DNA of 38,395 nucleotides from Anaerolineae bacterium (GTDB taxonomy: Bacteria > Chloroflexota > Anaerolineae > Aggregatilineales > Phototrophicaceae): positions 1 to 38,395 of the forward strand of contig JAEURA010000206.1 of the NCBI GenBank assembly GCA_016789005.1, read 5' to 3'. A program made the position numbers and the translations under genes. Positions 7,414-15,290 of this stretch are shown piece after piece. Position 1 is the first letter of the stretch. The number at the start of each line of letters is the position of its first letter. The notes under the pieces are model-generated. The model saw only the letters and a program-made list of their open reading frames with translations. It was not told where the DNA came from and ran no database searches.

Positions 7414-9054
7414 ATGAAACGCGCATCGCTATTGCGCCTGCTGACACTGCTCATGCTGCTGTCCCTCATGGGGACTCAGATCTCTGTGGCGCAGATCATC
7501 ATCGTGCCGCCGACTGCCACGCCCGCGCCGCCCGCCGACAGTGACGGCGATGGGCTGCCCGATACGCGGGATCGCTGCCCGACGGTCCCCGGACCTCTGG
7601 AGAATATGGGCTGCCCGGTGCAGAACCCGCCGAACAACCCGCCCGAACAGCCGCCGGTGAACAACCCGCCGGGTGAATCGGCGCCGGTTACGCCGGAAGT
7701 GATCACACCGCCGCCGTTCGTGCCGCCGACGCTGCCGATTGACGGTTGCTATGTCACACCTTCTGCCAACGCGCGCGTCAATGTGCGCAGCACAGCCGAT
7801 CTGAACGCCGCGATCATCGGGAGCCTGCTGCCGGGGGTGATCTACGCCGCCGAGGGCTACGTGATGAACGGGACGGATGTCTGGTTCCGGCTGTCCAATT
7901 ACCAGGGCAGCAGCGGCACGCCTGGCTACTCGTCGCGTAGTGTTCTTCTGCACACCAACTGTCCGCCGCTCCCTGGCGACGCCGCCGGCGGTCAGCTGGG
8001 CGTGGAGGGTCTGGTCGGCAACCCACCCGATCAGCCGATACTTTGCCATCTGTCGGTCGGCTTCGACGCAGCAACCTGGGGCGGTGAGGACTCCGCCGTA
8101 TATGGCGCTTTCTGGTTTGCCGCCGAAGCCGGGACACCGATCGCAGTCGGCACGCCGGTGTGGGGTGTCATCTTCCTGGACGCATTTCTGACCCTGCCGG
8201 ACTCGTTCCTCCAGTTTCATGACGCCGACAGCGCGGTCGCTGTGGCATCAAGCCAGGCGAACGTTCAGGCGGCGGCAGCAGCAGGGATCGGCGACGCCGC
8301 AAACATGGGCTGGCCGACGGCAAATGGCGGGATCAGTAACGGTGTGACGACGCTCTACCGCCTCAGTGACGATGACAACAGCGGCGCCTGCGGACCGATC
8401 GTCGGTCTCGACGGTCTGGTCAGTGTGGGTGGAAACCTGCCGGGCAGCGGCTCTTGTCTCGTTCGGGCGATCAACCACGGCGTGGTGGTCCTGGCATGGG
8501 CGCGGGTCGATGGTGGGTCAGGTGCGAGCAGCACATCGACGGATGATGTGATCGTGGACGGAAGGATCATCACGGGGGAAAACCCGGCGCTGAACTGCGA
8601 CCCCGACCCAGGCACTTCCAGCCCATTCGATCTGGTGGTGGGGAAGCCTGATCCGTCCAGCGCGGATACCTTCACCCTCAATTACACCAAGGTCAAGATC
8701 GAGGTCAATCCCGCTCGCCTGGACCTGGATCTGCGGGAGACACAGTTGGGTGGACTGCGGGGCGGCGAGGATGGCGGCATGGTGGTGGAATACTGCGTCT
8801 ACGTGGAATTGTACGAGGTGGGTGTGTTCAACGAGGTGTGCTACGAGATCGAGATTCCGGCAGGCTGCGTCCTAAGTACCTCCGAAGCCGGGGTATACAC
8901 CGTCGTCTGCGAGGAGGAAGGCGTGGTGCATCTCAATCCGGCGCTGGAGGGACTGCCCGCCCTCGACATCTCGGTCCTGCCGGATGACCAGAGTGTTATG
9001 GCGTCGGATTACCTGCTCGAACTGGTAGGCGTTGATGGCGAGTCCCGAGACTAA
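7414..9054 (+). CDS. Secreted protein with thrombospondin-3 motif and SH3b domain
   Basis: This 546-residue protein has a clear Sec signal peptide (MKRASLL, then a Leu-rich core, cleavage near A26-Q27). A short PTATPAPP linker follows, then one thrombospondin type-3 calcium motif (DSDGDGLPDTRDRCP, about 42-56) and a proline/asparagine-rich spacer. A bacterial SH3 domain (about 111-183, with NARVNVRSTADLNAAIIGSL) comes next. The last 360 residues contain paired cysteines, many Gly and Ser, and acidic stretches near the end; I do not recognise them. The start at 7414 is chosen over 7336 because GAAGGA lies 7 bases upstream and because it begins the signal peptide. It is probably an exported envelope or matrix-binding protein. 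It is followed 59 bases later by a globin gene. Confidence 0.8.
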   Translation: MKRASLLRLLTLLMLLSLMGTQISVAQIIIVPPTATPAPPADSDGDGLPDTRDRCPTVPGPLENMGCPVQNPPNNPPEQPPVNNPPGESAPVTPEVITPPPFVPPTLPIDGCYVTPSANARVNVRSTADLNAAIIGSLLPGVIYAAEGYVMNGTDVWFRLSNYQGSSGTPGYSSRSVLLHTNCPPLPGDAAGGQLGVEGLVGNPPDQPILCHLSVGFDAATWGGEDSAVYGAFWFAAEAGTPIAVGTPVWGVIFLDAFLTLPDSFLQFHDADSAVAVASSQANVQAAAAAGIGDAANMGWPTANGGISNGVTTLYRLSDDDNSGACGPIVGLDGLVSVGGNLPGSGSCLVRAINHGVVVLAWARVDGGSGASSTSTDDVIVDGRIITGENPALNCDPDPGTSSPFDLVVGKPDPSSADTFTLNYTKVKIEVNPARLDLDLRETQLGGLRGGEDGGMVVEYCVYVELYEVGVFNEVCYEIEIPAGCVLSTSEAGVYTVVCEEEGVVHLNPALEGLPALDISVLPDDQSVMASDYLLELVGVDGESRD

Positions 9055-9113
9055 AGCTGCACAAGCTGCACAAGTGGAATCACGCGCAAACGAATTCCTG
9101 AAAGGGGAACCTC

Positions 9114-9551
9114 ATGAGTTTCACGAATGAACAGAAGATCATCGTTCAGTCCACGTTCGCTCAGGTCGCTGATGCCGACCGGTTGGCTGCCCGTTTCTAC
9201 GACCGGCTATTCGTTATCGACCCCAGCACCCGACCGCTCTTCCGTCATGACCTGTCCGAGCAGCGCATGAAGCTGATGCAGACTATCGCTGTGGTCGTCA
9301 ACGCGCTGGATCATCTGGACACCATCGTACCGGCAATCGAGAGCCTGGGGCGTCGGCACGTGGCGTATGGTGTGACGCCCGCACACTGGGACAGCGTCGG
9401 GGCGGCGCTGCTGGGGGCGCTGGAGGAGGCATTTGGCGCGGCATTCACGCCGGAAGTTCGCGAAGCCTGGGCATCGGCTTACGGGCTGATCGCGGAAACC
9501 GCACTGAACGCGGCGGCGAGCATCGCCTCGCCTGCGAATGACGCAGTTTAG
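9114..9551 (+). CDS. Single-domain bacterial haemoglobin (Vitreoscilla-type)
   Basis: This 145-residue globin covers the whole fold with no reductase domain. The proximal haem ligand is H82 in LGRRHVAYGV. The B10 tyrosine is Y29 in ARFYDRLF, the CD1 phenylalanine is F43 in RPLFRHD, and the distal E7 position appears to be Q56, as in Vitreoscilla haemoglobin. The C-terminal helices (AWASAYGLIAETAL) also match that type. Its likely role is O2 binding or NO detoxification together with a separate reductase. AAAGGGGA lies just upstream of the ATG. A strong terminator follows at 9606, so this gene ends a transcription unit, perhaps shared with the secreted protein. Confidence 0.92.
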   Translation: MSFTNEQKIIVQSTFAQVADADRLAARFYDRLFVIDPSTRPLFRHDLSEQRMKLMQTIAVVVNALDHLDTIVPAIESLGRRHVAYGVTPAHWDSVGAALLGALEEAFGAAFTPEVREAWASAYGLIAETALNAAASIASPANDAV

Positions 9552-9605
9552 ATGGCGCATCTGGTTCGTGAGGCGGGTGCGCGCCAGTTGAGGAGAAACC
9601 ACGCT

Positions 9606-9649
9606 GCAAAGAGCCGCCTCGAAATGGGGTGGCTCTTTGCGTTTCGTTC
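9606..9649 (+). terminator. Intrinsic terminator after the globin gene
   Basis: A 15-bp stem (9606-9620 with 9626-9640, two G-U pairs) with a 5-nt loop begins GCAAAGAGCC and ends GGCTCTTTGC. It is followed by GTTTCGTTC, which is T-rich though not a pure U-run. It lies 54 bases after the globin stop and well before the next start, so it separates the globin unit from the STAS-like gene. Confidence 0.88.
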
Positions 9650-9703
9650 TACAATGAAAATCGTGATACGCGTTGAGGGACTGGTTCAATCGAGGGTGAC
9701 GAT

Positions 9704-10162
9704 ATGCCCTATCGTGTAGAGTGGATTGTGCAGTATCGTGTGCTGTACATTCGCGAATACGACGAGGTGAGCCTGGACGATATCCGCCACATCACACGAG
9801 AGACCGCCGATCTCATGGAGGAGGCGAGCCGCAGCAGCGCAGCGCTGCTGATCGGGATCATTGACCTGAATGACGCTCATCTGGGGACTTCGCTGCCCAT
9901 CTTTTCACTCGGGTTGGATGAGATCGCCGCCGCAGTCGATCCGCGTATGTGGAAAGCGAGGCTCGGCTTCGTCGCCCTGATCACCACCACGGAGGTGGTG
10001 CGCGACATGACCGCCTTCGTCATCAGTCGCTCGCGGCAGCCTCTGACGACTGTAGCTTCCCTGGATGAGGCGCTGCTGATTGTGCGTTATATGTACCCAG
10101 AGCTGCAAGCGCAATTGAACACCTACCGAGATCGTAACCTTTCGTACGGAAATCACTCCTGA
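9704..10162 (+). CDS. Small protein of unknown function, STAS/SpoIIAA-like
   Basis: This 152-residue soluble protein begins MPYRVEWIVQYRVLYIREY. Two short strands, a helix and a hydrophobic strand (AALLIGIIDLNDA) follow, a pattern reminiscent of STAS/SpoIIAA-like folds; I cannot assign a named family with confidence. A second hydrophobic strand (GFVALITTTEV) and a C-terminal helical part follow. There is no membrane segment or catalytic motif. GAGGGTG lies 6 bases before the ATG, supporting the start. It lies 44 bases upstream of the SARP-type regulator on the same strand, so the two could be co-transcribed and the small protein may modulate that pathway; this link is speculative. Confidence 0.6.
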   Translation: MPYRVEWIVQYRVLYIREYDEVSLDDIRHITRETADLMEEASRSSAALLIGIIDLNDAHLGTSLPIFSLGLDEIAAAVDPRMWKARLGFVALITTTEVVRDMTAFVISRSRQPLTTVASLDEALLIVRYMYPELQAQLNTYRDRNLSYGNHS

Positions 10163-10206
10163 TGCCTGCGTGATGCGCGTCAGCCCGCCCGGAGAGTCCC
10201 GTTCAT

Positions 10207-10902
10207 ATGTCCAGCGTTCACGAGTCCGATGGTATCCAGGATGGCAGTCGGGACGATATACGGATCACCACCTTCGGCAAGCTGCTGGTAGAACGGGGCG
10301 GAGTCCCGGTTGAGGATTTCGTCTCGACCAAAGCGGCGCTGCTGTTCGTCTATCTGGCGCTGCATCCTGGCGAGCACAGCCGCAAGAAGCTGGCGGCGCT
10401 GCTGTGGAGCGAAACAAGCGACGAACAGGCGCTCAAGAACCTGCGCACCGTGCTCTCCAGCGTGCGCCAGAGGGTGGGCGACGCGCTGGATGTCTCGCAC
10501 GACGACCTGGCGATTCGCGGCGATGTGTTCGTCGAGGTGGATGCCCGCCAGTTCGAGGAAGGCTACAGGAAGCTGATCGCCTCGGCAGGGGCGCTGACGC
10601 GGCTTCAGGCGCTGCAATCGCTGGAAGCGCTCTACCAGGGGGAATTTCTTGCCGGCATCATCGTGCGCGATGCCTACTCCCTGGAGGAGTGGATGGATGA
10701 GCGGCGGCGGCAGTTGAGTGCGCTGTACAGCCGGCTGCTGCTGGACATCGTCGAGATCGCGCTCAGGCAGGGCAGTTACACGGCGGGTCTGGATTACGCC
10801 TGGAAGCTGGTGCATCACGACCCCCTGCACGACGCGGCACAGCGCCATCTGATGCGCCTGCTCGCCTACACCAACCGGGCGAATGGGGCGCTGATGCAGT
10901 AA
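10207..10902 (+). CDS. SARP-type transcriptional regulator, N-terminal part (interrupted by in-frame TAA)
   Basis: This 231-residue product carries the DNA-binding and BTAD portions of a SARP regulator. An OmpR-like winged helix spans about residues 18-105 (IRITTFGKLLVERGG, then ALLFVYLALHPGEHSRKKLAALLW and LRTVLSSVRQRV). The TPR-like BTAD domain spans about 135-231 (YQGEFLAG, WMDERRRQL, AWKLVHHDPLHDAAQRHLMRLL). The frame stops at TAA (10900-10902) inside the last BTAD helix, where family members read Gln-Tyr-Glu. The same frame continues without a break into the ATPase part at 10915. A single base change from TAC or TAT to TAA explains this. The real gene was almost certainly 10207-13203; as read it is truncated and may be a pseudogene or an assembly error. 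GGAGAG precedes the ATG. Confidence 0.85.
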   Translation: MSSVHESDGIQDGSRDDIRITTFGKLLVERGGVPVEDFVSTKAALLFVYLALHPGEHSRKKLAALLWSETSDEQALKNLRTVLSSVRQRVGDALDVSHDDLAIRGDVFVEVDARQFEEGYRKLIASAGALTRLQALQSLEALYQGEFLAGIIVRDAYSLEEWMDERRRQLSALYSRLLLDIVEIALRQGSYTAGLDYAWKLVHHDPLHDAAQRHLMRLLAYTNRANGALMQ

Positions 10903-10914
10903 GAGCGCTTCGCC

Positions 10915-13203
10915 GTGCTGCTGGAGTCTGAGCTGGGTGCCGAACCGGAAGCGGAGACGACGGCGCTCTACGAACAGATTCGCGAGCGGCGACTGTCCCC
11001 GCCGCGAGCTTCGGGGCTGTTCGCGCGCGTCCAACCGGACGCGGACTACGTGGAGCCAGCCGACGATATCGAACTGGCGCAGCGCATGCTGAACACGCCG
11101 AACTGCCGCCTGCTGACCGTGTACGGGATCAGCGGCATCGGCAAGACCATGCTGGCGACCCAGCTCGCTTTTCACCGGCAGCACCTCTACCGCGATGGCG
11201 CACGCTTCGTCTCGCTGGTCAGCGCCCAGAGCGCGCGCGATCTCCTGGAGGCGGCGGCGCGCGCCCTGGAAGTGGGTTTCGCCAGCAGCATGACGGAAGC
11301 GGCGGTGGAGCGTGCCGTGATCGAGGCGCTCAAGCCGCAACATATGCTGCTTGTGCTGGACAACTATGAACAACTCCTGCCGGAGACTGGTTTCATCCAG
11401 AGGGTGCTGCTGGAAGCGCCCTCGGTGCAGGTTTTCATCACCTCTCAGTCGCCGCTCAACCTGTTCCGTGAGTGGCTGCTGCCGCTGAAAGGACTGCGCG
11501 TCCCGGAGATCGGCGCGGCAAACCCCGAGACTTACGAAGCAGTGCGCCTGTTCGATCTGACGGCACGGCGCGTTAATCCTCGCTTCGATCTGGACTCCGC
11601 GCTCGACGACGTGATTCGCATCTGCCAGATGGTGGACAGTCTGCCGCTAGGCATCGTCATCGCGGCAGGGTGGGTCCAGTTTATGCCACCGGGGGCGATC
11701 CTCCAGATGATGCAGAAGGACCTGATGCGCATGGAAGCCGTGCATCAGGACATGCCCACCCGTCACCAGACATTCCAGGGGCTGCTGAATGCCATGCTGG
11801 CGCACCTTACGCCCCAGGAACAGGAGACGATGATGGCGCTGTCGGTCTTTGAGGGGACGTTTGATTTTCGAGCGGCGCTCGTTGTTGCCGGCGTGTCTCC
11901 AAAGAGGTTCAAGGACCTGACCGATCGCGCGCTGATTCAGCAGGCGGGAGAATTCCGCTACTGCATGCACAATTTCCTGCGACAGGCGTTCTTTCCGCAG
12001 CTGGCGCATTCACCCTTACTGCGCTCCGTCGCCCTCCGCTACGTGGCGCATTTCCAGGCGTGGTCTGAGGAGTTTCTCGCGCAGAACCTGCCGCTGCACG
12101 AGCTGATGCTGGTCCTCGACGGCGAAGCCCATAACCTGTGGCAGGTCCCAGGGCTGACCGATGAAGAGCGCCAGCGGTTTCTCATGCACATCGCCCCGGC
12201 AATGACCGAGTACTGGGTCAACCGGGGCTACCAGGCGCGCGGCATCATCCCCTTGCTTCAGGCGGGCGGCTGGAACCGGGAGATCACGCCGGCGGTTCGA
12301 GTGCGCGGGCTGGTCGCACTCGCCCGCATTCTGGAGCGCACCAGCCAGTATGATCCATCCTGGGATGCCGCCGAGGAGGCGCTGCGCCTGGAAGCAGGAT
12401 TGAACCTGCCAGAATCGCGGGCGCGGGCGCTGCGCGTCCTCTCAGAGATTTGCGCGCGGCAGGGAAAGTACGACCGCGCGGTCGAGATGCTGCAAGCCAT
12501 CATCGCGATGGAAGCGCAGATCGGCAGCGGCGGCGATGCCCGTATCGAGCGGCTGATCTCGCTGGCATATGAGGACCTGGGCGAGATTCTGGTCTCGCAG
12601 TCTCAGTACGATGTCGCTCGCCAGACTCTTGACATCGCTATTCGCCGCTGGAACCGGCAGGGGGAAATCCTGCGCGAGTCGGTCGCGCGCAGTTATCTGG
12701 GCATCATCGCTCTGAAACAGGGGGAAAACGCCGACGCTTTCGACCTGTTCACGAACATTCTGGCGCGCGCCAGGGAGGCTGGCAACCAGACGCTGATCGC
12801 GGTGTTCGCCGCCTATCTGGGCGCGGCTGCCATGCGCCTGGGGGACGTGCGCTTCGCCGGTGCGACGCTGCGCGCCGCGCTGGAAATCGCCGTGAACATT
12901 GACCGCAGGACCAGTATCATCCACCTGTGCGAGCTGTTTACTGAACTGTCGCTCCTCCTGGACCGACCAGAGGCGGGGGCGCAGCTTTTTGGGTTTGCGG
13001 CGGCACAGCGCGAGCGGCTCAATCTGCCGGTCAGCCCGCATAATCGCTCCGAATATCAGGCGCGGCAGGCGGCGCTGCGCTCACGGCTGGGAGATGGGTA
13101 TGGCTGGCACGATCAGAGCGGACGATCAGCCGGGCTGACAGCCGTGGTGCAGCTTGCCGATCTGCTGGCAGACGCTGCCGCCGATGCCGGACCGGCTCGC
13201 TAG
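10915..13203 (+). CDS. NB-ARC/STAND ATPase-TPR part of the interrupted SARP regulator
   Basis: This segment is in the same frame as the preceding SARP fragment. Its first residues (LLESELGAEPEAETTALYEQIRE) are the missing end of the BTAD domain. From the GTG at 10915, Walker A is GISGIGKT (71-78), Walker B is LLVLDNYEQ (about 144-152), and a sensor-like strand reads VFITSQSPL (about 173-181). A winged-helix segment and about 400 residues of TPR-like helices follow, ending in a tail (AAQRERLNLPVSPHNRSEY) common in such regulators. STAND regulators use ATP-driven oligomerisation to control transcription. The GTG has no good ribosome-binding site, so independent translation is doubtful and expression may need read-through of the TAA. 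The gene ends before a hairpin at 13302. Confidence 0.82.
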   Translation: MLLESELGAEPEAETTALYEQIRERRLSPPRASGLFARVQPDADYVEPADDIELAQRMLNTPNCRLLTVYGISGIGKTMLATQLAFHRQHLYRDGARFVSLVSAQSARDLLEAAARALEVGFASSMTEAAVERAVIEALKPQHMLLVLDNYEQLLPETGFIQRVLLEAPSVQVFITSQSPLNLFREWLLPLKGLRVPEIGAANPETYEAVRLFDLTARRVNPRFDLDSALDDVIRICQMVDSLPLGIVIAAGWVQFMPPGAILQMMQKDLMRMEAVHQDMPTRHQTFQGLLNAMLAHLTPQEQETMMALSVFEGTFDFRAALVVAGVSPKRFKDLTDRALIQQAGEFRYCMHNFLRQAFFPQLAHSPLLRSVALRYVAHFQAWSEEFLAQNLPLHELMLVLDGEAHNLWQVPGLTDEERQRFLMHIAPAMTEYWVNRGYQARGIIPLLQAGGWNREITPAVRVRGLVALARILERTSQYDPSWDAAEEALRLEAGLNLPESRARALRVLSEICARQGKYDRAVEMLQAIIAMEAQIGSGGDARIERLISLAYEDLGEILVSQSQYDVARQTLDIAIRRWNRQGEILRESVARSYLGIIALKQGENADAFDLFTNILARAREAGNQTLIAVFAAYLGAAAMRLGDVRFAGATLRAALEIAVNIDRRTSIIHLCELFTELSLLLDRPEAGAQLFGFAAAQRERLNLPVSPHNRSEYQARQAALRSRLGDGYGWHDQSGRSAGLTAVVQLADLLADAAADAGPAR

Positions 13204-13301
13204 CGCTGGGCGGGCAGTCGCAATATCCCGCCCTGTACCGCCGAATTCGCGGTCGGTGTGATGCCGCAACAGCATCGGGAGATTCATCCTTCATTACCGG
13301 A

Positions 13302-13332
13302 ACAGCCCGCGCAGTTCGTCTGCGCGGGCTGT
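13302..13332. terminator. Perfect hairpin between convergent operons
   Basis: ACAGCCCGCGCAG and CTGCGCGGGCTGT form a perfect 13-bp stem with a 5-nt loop, in the 188-base gap between the SARP regulator (+) and the aldolase gene (-). No U-run is present on either side. It is a likely bidirectional stop or 3'-end stabiliser for both convergent units. I see nothing else in the gap. Confidence 0.55.
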
Positions 13333-13391
13333 GGGTGCAGATGCCGGAACACCTCCAGGAAGGAATGCGATGGCGAGTGCGCCGGTTTCGC

Positions 13392-14096
13392 TTAAGCCCG
13401 TCCCCACTTTTCATAAGCTTCGTCGAAGGACATCCCACGCGCGAAATCCTGGCGCATGCCCTCTTCTTTGGCTTCGATCTCCTCAGCTTTCACCAGCGCC
13501 TCCAACGCGATCTCCTGCGGGACGACGACGACACCATCCACCTCGCCGATGATCCAGTCACCGGGGCGTACCCGGACTCGGCTGGTCAGCGTACCGGGCA
13601 TGCCGATGGTGACGTTCACATCGTCAATGCGCCAGCGCTGTGATGATTCGATGGGGGAGGTGCCGCGTGCACAAACTGTGAAGTGGGGGATGACTTCAAG
13701 CCCGAGATAGTCACGAATGAACGAGTCCAGGACGATGCCGCGCGCGCCGCCCTGCTGAAGCGCCCAACTCGTCATTTCGCCGAACTTGCCGGCATGCATC
13801 TCGCCGCCGCACTCGATGACGACGGCGCATCCGGGATAAAGCAGTGTGCGCAGCTTTTCGAAATAGTTAACACCGCCGCTGCCGGTCCACTCCTCGCCTT
13901 TCTGAACCGGGTGAGCGGAGCCTTTGACAGTCACCACCTGTCCGGCAAGGTGCTGGTGCGGGAAAAGCGTCCTGATGCCGAGATCGAGGCACTGGTTGCC
14001 GTAACCCATCCGGTCGAGCGTGTCATACAGATTGGCGACCCGGATTTTGTCCCACCGTGCCTGAAGTTCGGCAGCGTTCTGGGTCTGAGCGGTCAT
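13392..14096 (-). CDS. RraA/HMG-aldolase-like family protein
   Basis: This 234-residue protein matches the RraA fold group, which includes class II 4-hydroxy-4-methyl-2-oxoglutarate aldolases and related pyruvate aldolases. Markers are VANLYDTLDRMGYGNQCL near the start, the metal and pyruvate region GARGIVLDSFIRD with D124, R128 and D129, then PGDWIIGEVDGVVVVPQ. The ATG at 14096 is chosen because GGGGAG lies 8 bases upstream; the ATG at 14117, which directly abuts the dehydratase stop, would add 7 residues. It is the last gene of the sugar-acid operon. After the dehydratase makes a 2-keto-3-deoxy acid, this enzyme would cleave it to pyruvate and an aldehyde. The reaction class is inferred from the family and neighbours. 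Confidence 0.82.
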   Translation of the reverse strand: MTAQTQNAAELQARWDKIRVANLYDTLDRMGYGNQCLDLGIRTLFPHQHLAGQVVTVKGSAHPVQKGEEWTGSGGVNYFEKLRTLLYPGCAVVIECGGEMHAGKFGEMTSWALQQGGARGIVLDSFIRDYLGLEVIPHFTVCARGTSPIESSQRWRIDDVNVTIGMPGTLTSRVRVRPGDWIIGEVDGVVVVPQEIALEALVKAEEIEAKEEGMRQDFARGMSFDEAYEKWGRA

Positions 14097-14117
14097 GTCA
14101 AAACTCCCCGTGCACAT

Positions 14118-15281
14118 TCAATCGAAGTAGGTGTCGCCATTCCAAAGCAGTTTCCTGGCGACGTCATCGTTCAGTTCGACGCCAATACCCGGACGCTCCG
14201 AAACCGTCATGAAACCATCTTTGAAGAAGGGTTTGTCACCGTCGCAGAGATCGCTCCACCAGGGAATCTCAAGGGCGTGAAGTTCCAGTACCAGGAAATT
14301 CGGAACGGAAGCCATCACGTGCGCTGCTGCCATCATGCCGTGCGGTGTCGAGACGTTATGCGGCGCAATCGGAATGTAGTGCGCATCGGCAAGATCGGCG
14401 ATACGCTTTGCTTCGGCAATGCCGCCGGCTTTGGCAAGGTCCGGCATGATCACGTCGACAGCTTTTGCGCTGAACAGCTCCATGAACTCGAACCGGGTGT
14501 ACTGATTTTCGCCGCTGCAAATGACGGTGCTGCTCGTTGCCCTGACCTGTGCCAGCGCTGCGACGTTTTCGGCGGGAACCGGCTCTTCCAGCCACAGCAG
14601 GCGCAGCGGCTCAACGGCTTTCGCCAGCGTAATTGCTGAGGGGAGATCGAACTGCCCATGACAGTCGATGGCGAGATCGACTTCAAAGCCGACCGCCTCG
14701 CGCAGACCGGCGATCAGGCTGATAATGTGGGTCATCTCTTTGGCGCCAACCGTCCAATTGTACGGGTCCAGTTTGCCGACGCCCGTGCTGTCGACGTCGA
14801 ACTTGACGGCGCTGAACCCCTGCTCGACTCGCTCAATCGCCTTTTCGGCATATGCCTGCACAGACTCTTCTTCACCGGCGTGACAGTCGGCGTAGAGGCG
14901 TATCTTGTCGCGGAACTTGCCGCCCAGGAGTTTGTAGACCGGGATGCCGAGCGCTTTGCCGCAGATGTCGTAGAGCGCATTGTCGATACCGGTGAGCGCG
15001 AAGATAATTGGCGCGTTCGACGAACCGCCGTAGCGCCCACCGCGCCGCAGTTTTTCATAGATCAGATTCACGTTGAACGGATCTTCGCCGATAATGCGCT
15101 CGCGCATCGCCATGATCGCCGCTTTGGTTGCAAACCCGGATGCGCCGGGTCCGCCGGAATTGCACTCGCCAGTGCCAACGATCCCCTCATCGGTGTAGAT
15201 GCGGACAAACGTCCAGACGCTCCCTCCGCTGTGCGGAACCTGCTCCCCGATGACGCATGCCTGCACATCTGTGATCTTCAT
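14118..15281 (-). CDS. Enolase-superfamily acid-sugar dehydratase (MR/MLE family)
   Basis: This 387-residue cytoplasmic enzyme has the N-terminal capping domain (1-120) and the (beta/alpha)7-beta barrel of the mandelate racemase/muconate lactonising enzyme family. Metal ligands are D206 in AIDCHGQF, E232 in LLWLEEP and E258 in CSGEN. H208, two residues after the first ligand, H308 in APHN and K160 in VKFDVD are at active-site positions. The Asp-x-His arrangement resembles galactonate and mannonate dehydratases, so loss of water from an aldonate or uronate-derived acid is likely. The exact sugar acid cannot be told. It lies between the fused permease (9 bases upstream) and the RraA-type aldolase, giving transport, dehydration and cleavage in one operon. 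Confidence 0.88.
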   Translation of the reverse strand: MKITDVQACVIGEQVPHSGGSVWTFVRIYTDEGIVGTGECNSGGPGASGFATKAAIMAMRERIIGEDPFNVNLIYEKLRRGGRYGGSSNAPIIFALTGIDNALYDICGKALGIPVYKLLGGKFRDKIRLYADCHAGEEESVQAYAEKAIERVEQGFSAVKFDVDSTGVGKLDPYNWTVGAKEMTHIISLIAGLREAVGFEVDLAIDCHGQFDLPSAITLAKAVEPLRLLWLEEPVPAENVAALAQVRATSSTVICSGENQYTRFEFMELFSAKAVDVIMPDLAKAGGIAEAKRIADLADAHYIPIAPHNVSTPHGMMAAAHVMASVPNFLVLELHALEIPWWSDLCDGDKPFFKDGFMTVSERPGIGVELNDDVARKLLWNGDTYFD

Positions 15282-15290
15282 GATTCCCGA

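Noticed and set aside
9055..9072. Two tandem copies of AGCTGCACA after the secreted-protein stop
   Set aside because: Only two 9-base copies with no further array; too short to call a repeat element.
9650..9655. TACAAT as a -10 box for the STAS-like gene
   Set aside because: No matching -35 at 16-18 bases; the expected place is inside the terminator stem.
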